Shown here one piece after another: positions 1-7,318 of a stretch of DNA of 22,656 bases (positions are counted from its first letter, which is position 1; every line of letters starts with the position of its first letter). Where the stretch lies: positions 16,939-39,594 of the IMG/VR virus record IMGVR_UViG_3300030380_004935. One strand, given 5' to 3'. The position numbers and the translations under genes were made by a program. Source of the DNA: a virus. A model generated the notes under the pieces. The model saw only the letters and a list, made by a program, of their open reading frames with translations, was not told the origin of the DNA and ran no database searches.

Positions 1-1
1 A

Positions 2-2302
2 AATAGAGGAGGAGGTTCTATTGCTCCATTTATAGCTGATGTATTTACAAGCGATAGACCAAAACCCACAAGACAACAAGTAGATATACGAGAACAAGCT
101 GAAGGTGGTGAAATGAAGTCTGATGCTGTTGGCATTGCTGATGGATTAGATCAAGAAGAACAGATGTCCGTGGACCGTGATCCGTCAAACGAGGGTATCG
201 CTAAAGTTTCTCCTGAACAATATGTTGAATTAATGAATGAGGTTCGTGGAGACGAAGTTCCTATGGAAGGAAGAGTTCAAGAACTAGCAAGCGTTGTTGG
301 TGAAAAAGATGCTACTGACACACCTTTATCTGTTCTAGCTTTAGTGCAACCTATTTTTGAAATGAAAGAACAGCAAGGTATTGCTCAAACTCAGCAAGGA
401 CAACAAATGATGACTCAAGGACCTATTCCAATGGCTGCACAGGGTGGTATTGTACATTTGGCTAATGGACCTGGAGAAGACGGTGTTTATTCAGGAATGG
501 TTGGTCCTCTTTCTTTAGATCAAATACAAAACTTTGGTTTATATACTAGACCTGAAATGTCTGATTTAGGGGTGGCTTCTTATACAGCAGGAGCAGGAGA
601 TGTCTTAGCGTCAGGTTCACCTGAAGCAATTCTTACTCAATTATCAGGAATGGCAACAGAACCTCAAACTTTTGCTGAAATATTAGCAGATAAAAAAGCA
701 TCAATAGGTAAGCTTGGATTGTATGACTCTCAAAAGGAGGCGCTTAAAATTCCTTTTCTTAGTGGAGTGACTAAGTTTGGTTTAGATGTTGCTAGAGGAG
801 ATAATGTTGTTGAATCAGCATTGGATAGATTTAATGAAGCTACAAGCACTGCTCTACCAATGGCTTTAAAAATAAAATCACAAGAAAAACAATTACCTTT
901 ACAGCTAGCTTTAAGTGAATATTCATCTCAAAAAGCTGATGCTAAAGAAATGAAAAAATTTGTTTTAGGTAAGTCTTTTGATTTAGCATTAGAAAATCAA
1001 AAAAATCAGGGTGTGGGAACCGTAGGAGTTGTAGGAACTAACAATGAAGTTATAGATAGTACTTTTGGTTCAGGTGTGTCTGAATCTCTTCCAGTCGGAA
1101 CAATAGTTCAAAAAAATACTTCAGGAGTGATGTCCGTTATTAAGCCTGATAAGTTCAAAGCTGAAAATTTAATAACCGTAACAGGAACCTATGTAACCAA
1201 TAAGTTAGATCAAGATGGTAGACCTATTGTAAAAGAAATAAACACTGTGATTGATCTAAGCACTGAAAGTGGAAAAGCTGAATTTGATACGTTAAAAGAG
1301 GCTTCTCAATTAAAAGCATCAAAACTTATTTTTAAAAGTTTTTTAGATACGCAAAGTACAAATATAATACAAATGCCTGATCCCATTTTAAATGAAGCAC
1401 AAGGTGGTGAAATAGTAAAAAGAGACAAGGGAACTGAGGATAATCCCATAGGTGGTGAAGTAGCAACAGATGGTGGACTTATTGATATAATGTCTGACGA
1501 AGCTTTTGCAGATTTAAATATAGATCCTTTTGCTCCAGGACCTGGAAGAATAGATATAACTAAGTTGGATGGATCCAATAGAATATTAGGTCTTAGACAC
1601 AATACAGGTTATGAAACACTTGCAGCAATAGAAGATTTAGTTGCAAGGACTTACACACAGCCTGAAACAGTGGGTGTTTTAGGTAATACATTAAGAGGAT
1701 ATGCTAACATATCTAATACCGTGGATGAACTTTTAACTCAATTAATTGGAAAAGGGTTACCTGAATCGTTAGTCCTCAATAATCCTGAACTTCAACAAAC
1801 CTTAGAAGACATGATGAAAATTCCTAAATTAGTAGCTGAGACAGAAGCAGGTGCTTCTAGATACAGAGCTGTTCAAAAAGACATAGATGCAATAGCTAAA
1901 GAAAGACTAGATTATGGAGCACTAAGTTCAGCTTCTAGTATTAGAAAAAGTTTAATGGCTGTTCATAAAACTGTTTTTGATAAAATGAACACATACAGAG
2001 ATAGTTTAGGTCAAGGATCGTTAGAGTATAAAAAGCCTGAAATATTTAATGAAGAATATGGAGCTACTTTAGCGCCTAAAGAGCCTATTAAGCTTCCTTC
2101 AAAAGAAGACTTTAGTGCAGATAATTTACAAAGCACTTTATTGGATGCCCTTCCTAACATTGATTTAAAAAAATATCCTCAACTATTAACTGATCCTATT
2201 TTTACAGGAGCCATTTATTCTATTAGTCAAGGAGCCACTGTTGAAGATATTAAACCAAAATTTTTAGAATTATTTAACGAGAAATACGGGACAGGGGAAT
2301 AG
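2..2302 (+). CDS. Probable virion/internal structural protein, 5' end outside window
   Basis: The reading frame is open to the left edge of the window, so the first Met (113) is probably internal and at least 766 residues are present. I do not recognise a catalytic domain. The protein is rich in Gln, Gly, Ala and Ser and has no obvious membrane segment. It carries several short Gly-Gly motifs (AEGGEM near 104, AAQGGIVHL near 434-460, AQGGEIV near 1400), echoed at the C-termini of the next two proteins. The C-terminal third (from about 1600) is helical and charged. Its position, four bases before another very long ORF and upstream of a lysozyme, suggests a late virion or ejection protein. That role is inferred from context only. 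Confidence 0.72.
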   Translation, partial: NRGGGSIAPFIADVFTSDRPKPTRQQVDIREQAEGGEMKSDAVGIADGLDQEEQMSVDRDPSNEGIAKVSPEQYVELMNEVRGDEVPMEGRVQELASVVGEKDATDTPLSVLALVQPIFEMKEQQGIAQTQQGQQMMTQGPIPMAAQGGIVHLANGPGEDGVYSGMVGPLSLDQIQNFGLYTRPEMSDLGVASYTAGAGDVLASGSPEAILTQLSGMATEPQTFAEILADKKASIGKLGLYDSQKEALKIPFLSGVTKFGLDVARGDNVVESALDRFNEATSTALPMALKIKSQEKQLPLQLALSEYSSQKADAKEMKKFVLGKSFDLALENQKNQGVGTVGVVGTNNEVIDSTFGSGVSESLPVGTIVQKNTSGVMSVIKPDKFKAENLITVTGTYVTNKLDQDGRPIVKEINTVIDLSTESGKAEFDTLKEASQLKASKLIFKSFLDTQSTNIIQMPDPILNEAQGGEIVKRDKGTEDNPIGGEVATDGGLIDIMSDEAFADLNIDPFAPGPGRIDITKLDGSNRILGLRHNTGYETLAAIEDLVARTYTQPETVGVLGNTLRGYANISNTVDELLTQLIGKGLPESLVLNNPELQQTLEDMMKIPKLVAETEAGASRYRAVQKDIDAIAKERLDYGALSSASSIRKSLMAVHKTVFDKMNTYRDSLGQGSLEYKKPEIFNEEYGATLAPKEPIKLPSKEDFSADNLQSTLLDALPNIDLKKYPQLLTDPIFTGAIYSISQGATVEDIKPKFLELFNEKYGTGE

Positions 2303-2306
2303 TCTC

Positions 2307-5201
2307 ATGGTGGAAAATAATCCCTATGAAGAGTTTATCCCTAAAAAAACAGACGAAATAGGGGATTTAGGATTAGAAAACAATCCGTATGCAGAGTTTA
2401 TTCCTGTTGATGAATCTGAGTTTCAAGGAACTAGACTAATCGAGGGATCAGTTCCAGCTTTAAATTTTCCTAGTTTTACTCAACCAGTTTATTTAGATAT
2501 TGAAGAAAAAGACGGTCAAAAAATAATTTATATGGGTGATTCTCCTTTTAAGGAAGATTATTCTCCAATTGAAAATGAAAATGAAAAATCTTTTTTTTTA
2601 GAAAGTTTTTTAGGATTTGATGTAAGACAACAAGTCTCTAGTGAGAAACAAGAAGAATATAATGCTTACATTCAAGGTTTAGTGGACGAAGTAGGATTAG
2701 AGGCATACTTACCAAAAGAGGTGTCAACCATTACAGGATCAATAGCAGGTCCTTTAATTTTAAATTATTTTGCAAAAAATCCTGACAAAATTCCAAAGGG
2801 AGGGTCAGGTCAAAAAGCTTTTAAAACTGTTTTTCAAAAATTATGGGATTTTCAAAAAGCAACCATTGATAAACTTCCTGTTACTAAGAAAATGAAAACA
2901 AAAATTAAACAAAGAACCATATTAGGTTTTCTTGCAGCAAGTACACTAGCAGGCAGTGCTGGTTTCGCTTACGATACTTACAGTAGTTATTTAGATGGAG
3001 ACGAGGAAACAATAGACGAAATTATAGCAAAGCTTCCTGAGAATTTAAAAACAGAAGGTATGAACGAATTAATTGGTCTTGGTATATTTAAGACACTTGG
3101 TATAGGTAAGAATAATATAATTTTAGCTAATGACGCTGTTAGAAAAAAATTAAAAGATTTTTATGACGTAGGAGTAAAACCAATTTTAGCAGATGTTGCA
3201 CAAGAGTCAGGTACCTTTGCATCATCTTTTCTAAAATCTTTTGGTAGGCTACCTTTAGTTGCTGACAGAGCAGGAGCATTTGTTAAAGAACAAGGACCTA
3301 TTATTAAAGATAAGGTAGACAAGATGATTGCTGCTTTTGCACCTAGATCAGGTAAAGATGCTACAACTACTTTTTTAGAATCAATGCTTAAAGGTAGAGC
3401 AGAATGGAAAGCAGTAACAGGAGCTGCTTATGATAACTTTTACAGGCAAATAGATGAATTATTTGGTAAGGGGACATCTATTTTTCCTATGATAAAAACA
3501 AGATCCAATCTTGTTGCCTTTATAAAAAAAGCAGACAGTCAAGCTTCAAAAGTTTTAAAAGATACTCCTTTTTATAAATTTGCTAAAGGATTTATAAAAG
3601 ATTCTAAAGGAAAAAAACTTACCATAGATGATTACAAATTTTATAGAGATGAATTAAATGACATTTATGACTCACTTCCTTACGAGGACAGCACCACTAG
3701 AGCTTTAATAGATGGTCTTAAAACCGATTTTATAGAGGACCTAGGTTACGTAACAGCTACTGAAGGAGGAGCCTTCACAGTAAATCAAGCAGGTCAGGTT
3801 ACTTCACAAATTTTACCAAGAATATTAGATCCAAGTAAAGTAGCCTTACTTAGAGAGGCTAAAAAGTTTGCAGATGATGTATTTAGATTTGGAGTAGAGA
3901 GAGATGGCGCTATGCCTATGGGAAAAGACTTTTTTGATAAAGGTGTTTTTGCAAAAATGACTCAACAATATAGACAAGGAACCGATACAAATGATTTTGC
4001 TAAATTAGTTGGATTTGGTGACGAAGGATACACCGTTAAAAAAGTCATAGATCTTCCTGGAGCACCTGGGACAAAAATAACTCAGACTTATAATGTTAAT
4101 CAATTATATCAAACTCCTCTCTCAAAAGAAGGAACTCAATACTATGATCAAATTTTTAAACCTTTAATGCAAAAATTAAACTCTCCTCAAGCAGTAAAAC
4201 AACTTTTTAAATTAACAGGTAGTGATCCTAATGTTTTCGGTAGTTTTGTATTTAAGCTTATGGACGATAGTATGAACGGAGCTATAAAAGCTTTAAAAGC
4301 TTCAGGTGAAAATACTTCTACTTTTTCTGCTACTAAAAACTTTTTAAACTTTGATCCTGTTAAATTCAGAAATGGTATTTTTGGAACAAATGATCAAATG
4401 AAAAAAGGAGTTATGACAGCCTTTGATCTTTTACACGCTAGGAATCCAAAAGAATTTATATCAGGACAACAATTAGAAAAACTTTTAGATGTTTTAGTTG
4501 CAAGAGGAAATACATTTATTCCTAGTGCGGCAGGTCTTTTGAATAAAAAACTTTCCATTGGTGCAGTTAATTTAACCACAGGGTTAATGGGTATTCTTTT
4601 TGGAGGGTTTGTAGGATTAAAATCAGGGATAGGTGCACCAGCTTTCTTTTTAAGACTAAGAAGCATGGCTAATATTTTAGGAGATCCTAAAAAAGCTAGA
4701 GCTTTTTACAAAGCAATGGATAATGCCACTAACTATAAAACAAGATATTCTAATATGGTTCGTTTAATACAGATGACTTTGGTTGATAAATTAAAAGAAG
4801 ATTTTAAAGAGGGAACTGAAGCTTATGAACAACATAAAAGAGAGATAGAAGAACTGACTAAATTTGGTCAAATTGCTACAGAAACTTTAGATAATATGGC
4901 TGATGATTACGATGGAGATATATTTGAAGAACAAATGCTTAACGATATTGAAACTATTAACTCTACTCCTAAAGAAGAAATTCCTGTAAGTAGAGGACAA
5001 ACTAATGTTCCTTTAATAGAGCCTATTAATATTCCTCAAGTTGATATAGCTTCTTTAGGAGGACAAGGTAGTGGAGCGACTAATACACAAACCATGGCTG
5101 GTTTAGAATCTGTTGGCCTACCTCTATTTAATGCAGCAGATGGAGGTATCGTGAACCTCTATGAGTCTAAAAAATTTAAAAGACCACAGGTGGTAGCATA
5201 A
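2307..5201 (+). CDS. Long probable internal virion/ejection protein (964 aa)
   Basis: This 964-residue protein starts four bases after the previous stop, with a GGGGA stretch about 10 bases upstream of the ATG. The N-terminus holds a duplicated motif, NNPYEEFIP (residues 4-12) and NNPYAEFIP (25-33). Similar NPxxxF repeats occur at the start of phage internal or ejection proteins, which is my main reason for the call. Two hydrophobic, Gly/Ala-rich stretches lie near residues 205-222 and 750-785, which would suit a protein that enters or crosses a membrane during DNA delivery. The rest is helical and charged. The C-terminus ends with AADGGIVNLYES (from residue 943). I see no lysozyme or transglycosylase active-site pattern. 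The exact role is unknown. Confidence 0.7.
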   Translation: MVENNPYEEFIPKKTDEIGDLGLENNPYAEFIPVDESEFQGTRLIEGSVPALNFPSFTQPVYLDIEEKDGQKIIYMGDSPFKEDYSPIENENEKSFFLESFLGFDVRQQVSSEKQEEYNAYIQGLVDEVGLEAYLPKEVSTITGSIAGPLILNYFAKNPDKIPKGGSGQKAFKTVFQKLWDFQKATIDKLPVTKKMKTKIKQRTILGFLAASTLAGSAGFAYDTYSSYLDGDEETIDEIIAKLPENLKTEGMNELIGLGIFKTLGIGKNNIILANDAVRKKLKDFYDVGVKPILADVAQESGTFASSFLKSFGRLPLVADRAGAFVKEQGPIIKDKVDKMIAAFAPRSGKDATTTFLESMLKGRAEWKAVTGAAYDNFYRQIDELFGKGTSIFPMIKTRSNLVAFIKKADSQASKVLKDTPFYKFAKGFIKDSKGKKLTIDDYKFYRDELNDIYDSLPYEDSTTRALIDGLKTDFIEDLGYVTATEGGAFTVNQAGQVTSQILPRILDPSKVALLREAKKFADDVFRFGVERDGAMPMGKDFFDKGVFAKMTQQYRQGTDTNDFAKLVGFGDEGYTVKKVIDLPGAPGTKITQTYNVNQLYQTPLSKEGTQYYDQIFKPLMQKLNSPQAVKQLFKLTGSDPNVFGSFVFKLMDDSMNGAIKALKASGENTSTFSATKNFLNFDPVKFRNGIFGTNDQMKKGVMTAFDLLHARNPKEFISGQQLEKLLDVLVARGNTFIPSAAGLLNKKLSIGAVNLTTGLMGILFGGFVGLKSGIGAPAFFLRLRSMANILGDPKKARAFYKAMDNATNYKTRYSNMVRLIQMTLVDKLKEDFKEGTEAYEQHKREIEELTKFGQIATETLDNMADDYDGDIFEEQMLNDIETINSTPKEEIPVSRGQTNVPLIEPINIPQVDIASLGGQGSGATNTQTMAGLESVGLPLFNAADGGIVNLYESKKFKRPQVVA

Positions 5202-6178
5202 TGGCTCCTCCTTTTGCACAAAAACCTAGTAGAATTTCACAATTAAAAGCTGACGCTAGTAGAGCTAGAACTAGCAAAGCAGATATTGCTAGAGATTTAG
5301 ATATTGCTAGAGGTCGTAGAGAATTCTTTTCCAATAGACCAGATGTATCTGATGACAGAGCATTAAGAAGAATAACACAAGCTGACGAGGGTCAACGTTT
5401 TAAAAATTTATATACAAAACCTGTTCAAGGTTCCTCAAATCTTTTACAAATGACTGCTGATGCTCCTCGTAATCTTGCCGCTGAAAGAGAAAGATTAGCT
5501 AGACAGTATGGACCTACATTAAGTGAAATAGGATCCGATGTTAGATTTGGATTAACAAACTTAGCACAAGGTTTTAAAGAAAAAGGCCCTCCCATTATTC
5601 AATTATTAAGAGGTTTATATCAAAAAGGTAAAGATTTTTTTACTGTTCCTAGTGGTATAGAAACTGTTGTTCCACAGGCTAGAGGAGATCTTTTTGAAGG
5701 AATGCCAACTGATAGTTTTGTAGGTCCTACCTTTGATAATCAACAAATAAATAATCAATCATTGGACGCACTACCGAGCACTCTTTCTAATGAAGAGTTT
5801 GATGAAATTTATGATTTTTTGCCAAAAAGAACAATGTTAGATAATCTTCCTTTTAAAGCAAAGCCCAATAATATAAATAATCAGACTAATTTTGAAAATT
5901 CCTTAGTTAATGCAAGAGCAGACAACGTAGGAATAAATTTATTAGGTGAATTACAAAATTTACAAAACTTAGCTCAACAATATAATTTAAATAAAATACA
6001 ATTTGATCCGTTTGATCCAAATAGAATAGGGTACAAAGATCAATTTATGTTTAATAACACTCCTGTAAATTATAACGTAGGAATCGGTGATAAAGGAATA
6101 GAAGGTGGATTAAGTTTTGTATTTAAAAACGGTGGAAGTGTAGACAAATACAATGGTTTAGGGTATAAATTAAGATAA
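5201..6178 (+). CDS. Probable virion-associated protein (325 aa)
   Basis: The start codon overlaps the previous stop by one base (TAATG), so translation is likely coupled. The first 100 residues are rich in Arg, Ala and Asp and predicted helical. The middle (about 180-260) is Asn-rich and low complexity, and the C-terminal 40 residues look beta-like and Gly-rich. It ends in FKNGGSVDKYNGLG (from residue 308), a variant of the Gly-Gly motif of the two upstream proteins. No enzymatic motif is visible. Co-orientation and coupling with the long virion proteins and the lysozyme suggest a structural or ejection role. Function is otherwise unrecognised. Confidence 0.65.
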   Translation: MAPPFAQKPSRISQLKADASRARTSKADIARDLDIARGRREFFSNRPDVSDDRALRRITQADEGQRFKNLYTKPVQGSSNLLQMTADAPRNLAAERERLARQYGPTLSEIGSDVRFGLTNLAQGFKEKGPPIIQLLRGLYQKGKDFFTVPSGIETVVPQARGDLFEGMPTDSFVGPTFDNQQINNQSLDALPSTLSNEEFDEIYDFLPKRTMLDNLPFKAKPNNINNQTNFENSLVNARADNVGINLLGELQNLQNLAQQYNLNKIQFDPFDPNRIGYKDQFMFNNTPVNYNVGIGDKGIEGGLSFVFKNGGSVDKYNGLGYKLR

Positions 6179-6268
6179 ATGAAATTATTGAAATTTATTA
6201 TAAACATTTTTAAAAGAAAGGAAGAAAAAGACCCACATGAAGAACATTGGGGTATAGGTTCAAAATGA
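6179..6268 (+). CDS. Small 29-aa protein preceding lysozyme
   Basis: A 29-codon ORF begins directly after the upstream TAA (TAAATG) and ends in a TGA that overlaps the lysozyme ATG (ATGA). It starts MKLLKFIINIFKRKEEK and ends EEHWGIGSK: a short hydrophobic segment of about 10 residues followed by a basic then acidic tail. Seamless junctions on both sides favour a real, translationally coupled gene. A role in lysis, for example a small membrane partner of the lysozyme, is possible. The hydrophobic stretch is short for a full membrane span, so I make no firm functional call. Confidence 0.5.
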   Translation: MKLLKFIINIFKRKEEKDPHEEHWGIGSK

Positions 6269-6714
6269 TAAAAATTACAGATGAATTAAAAGCTAGAGTC
6301 ACTTCTGCGGAAGGAATAGTTGACCACGTATATTTAGATAGTTTAGGAAAAGCCACGATCGGCATAGGCCATCTTATTCAGCCTCACGAACGAGAAAGAT
6401 TTCCTGAGGGAAAGAAAATTTCTAGAGAAGAAATAGATGAGCTATTTGATTTGGATTTAAATAGAGCAGCAGCAGGAGCTGACTTATTGATACAAGAATG
6501 TATTGGTCACGATTTGCCTACTCATATAGAACATGTAATCGTGGAAATGGTTTTTCAGCTAGGAACTCAAGGTGTTCGAAACTTCTCCAAAATGTGGAAA
6601 AACATGAGAGTTAAAAAGTGGAAAGAAGCGGCCGAAGAAATGAAAGACTCTAGGTGGCATAAACAAACCACAAATAGATGTGAACATTTAGCTGAAATAG
6701 TAGCTAATACTTAG
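6265..6714 (+). CDS. T4-type lysozyme (endolysin), glycoside hydrolase family 24
   Basis: This 149-residue protein hydrolyses the peptidoglycan glycan backbone at the end of infection. The GH24 catalytic arrangement is visible: Glu16, Asp25 and Thr31 (in ATIGIGH) have the same spacing, 9 then 6, as Glu11/Asp20/Thr26 of T4 lysozyme. The C-terminal SRWHKQTTNR matches the T4 region SRWYNQTPNR. Length is slightly below the 164 residues of T4 lysozyme. I place the start at ATG 6265 because it overlaps the stop of the 29-aa ORF (ATGA). A TTG at 6247 would add six residues but has no ribosome site. There is no clear N-terminal signal, so release would need a holin, which is not recognised here. It ends convergently against the leftward module. 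Confidence 0.93.
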   Translation: MIKITDELKARVTSAEGIVDHVYLDSLGKATIGIGHLIQPHERERFPEGKKISREEIDELFDLDLNRAAAGADLLIQECIGHDLPTHIEHVIVEMVFQLGTQGVRNFSKMWKNMRVKKWKEAAEEMKDSRWHKQTTNRCEHLAEIVANT

Positions 6715-6878
6715 TCATTTCTTCTTGTGGAAGGAGGCAAACAACCTTCTTCTAAAAACCAAACGTAAGCTGATTCCCAATCTTTTTTATATTCTGCTCT
6801 TAAAAATTCTTTGAGAGCTTTGTCTGAGTCATGTTCAAGTGTAATAAAGTTTGTTAGTTTTTTAAGTAATTCAATCAT
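6711..6878 (-). CDS. Hypothetical 55-aa protein
   Basis: A 55-residue ORF on the minus strand starting MIELLKKLTNFITLEHD, preceded by a good AGGAG site seven bases upstream. It overlaps the lysozyme stop by four bases tail to tail. The sequence is helical and amphipathic with a Trp/Tyr/Phe-rich centre and a Pro-Pro-Ser-Thr-Arg-Arg tail. There is no signal peptide and no motif I recognise. It is the last gene of the leftward replication module. An inverted repeat overlaps its ribosome binding site. Confidence 0.6.
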   Translation of the reverse strand: MIELLKKLTNFITLEHDSDKALKEFLRAEYKKDWESAYVWFLEEGCLPPSTRRND

Positions 6879-6879
6879 A

Positions 6880-6905
6880 ATGTTCTCCTATTAGTTAGAG
6901 AACAT
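6880..6905 (-). promoter_or_regulatory. Inverted repeat covering the ribosome binding site of the 55-aa gene
   Basis: A perfect 8-bp inverted repeat, ATGTTCTC (6880-6887) and GAGAACAT (6898-6905), with a 10-base spacer lies between two minus-strand genes. In the minus-strand RNA the GAGAAC arm is part of the AGGAGAAC ribosome site of the 55-aa gene, so folding would hide it. No U tract follows, so it is not a typical terminator. A protein operator is the other option. Confidence 0.4.
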
Positions 6906-6909
6906 ACAT

Positions 6910-7140
6910 TTATTTTTTACTTTTAGATTTGCTATTAACAGTTTTCTGATGTGACTCTAGTGCATCCCACACCTCAACTCTTGACCAATGAGCCAAGACA
7001 CATTTAGATATGTCCTCATGTAAAACTTTCAACCAACTAATATCCATCGATATACTTCTGCCTTTGTTTTTATATATGTGCTCTGCCTCATCATGAGTCA
7101 TAGACAAGTTTAATTCACCATTATTATAAGTTATTCTCAT
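6910..7140 (-). CDS. Hypothetical 76-aa protein
   Basis: Minus-strand ORF of 76 residues starting MRITYNNGELNLSM, with GGAGAAG just before the ATG. It overlaps the end of the upstream zinc-finger gene by 17 bases. The N-terminal half looks beta-rich, the middle is helical (ISWLKVLHEDISKCVLAHW), and the C-terminus is a Ser/Lys tail (SKSKSKK). I recognise no family. Its place at the distal end of the replication operon suggests an accessory role, but nothing in the sequence shows what it does. Confidence 0.6.
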   Translation of the reverse strand: MRITYNNGELNLSMTHDEAEHIYKNKGRSISMDISWLKVLHEDISKCVLAHWSRVEVWDALESHQKTVNSKSKSKK

Positions 7141-7318
7141 TTTCTTCTCCTTTGATTACTTTTAAATTTACCTTTTTTTCTTGAGGAAGATAAACTTCAA
7201 CGTAGCTGTCACAATTGGGACAACTTAAATTTGTCACAATACAATATTCTTCATTATCTTCTTCGATATCATGATCACCACCCCAAATTAATTCGTAATT
7301 ACAATGCCAACAATTCAT
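7124..7318 (-). CDS. Small zinc-finger protein coupled to DNA polymerase
   Basis: A 64-residue protein starting MNCWHCNYELIW. It has two CxxC pairs, CWHC near residues 3-6 and CPNC near 33-36, with an acidic segment between them. This is the layout of a four-Cys zinc ribbon. I choose ATG 7318 because it overlaps the DNA polymerase stop (ATGA) and follows a GGGGG run at normal spacing. An upstream TTG would add five residues. Zinc ribbons of this size usually bind nucleic acid or bridge proteins. Coupling to the polymerase suggests a replication or transcription accessory role, which is inference. Confidence 0.65.
   Translation of the reverse strand: MNCWHCNYELIWGGDHDIEEDNEEYCIVTNLSCPNCDSYVEVYLPQEKKVNLKVIKGEENENNL

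Noticed and set aside
1306-1602. Minus-strand ORF of 98 codons inside the first virion gene
   Set aside because: It lies fully inside a long coding frame on the other strand, has Ser/Pro/Ile-rich composition typical of antisense frames, and lacks a ribosome site.
6247-6264. Six-residue N-terminal extension of the lysozyme from a TTG
   Set aside because: No ribosome site; the ATG at 6265 overlaps the upstream stop and aligns with the T4 lysozyme start.
6728-6752. GAAGG/CCTTC repeat after the lysozyme as a terminator
   Set aside because: Five base pairs, no U tract, and it lies inside the convergent 55-aa gene.
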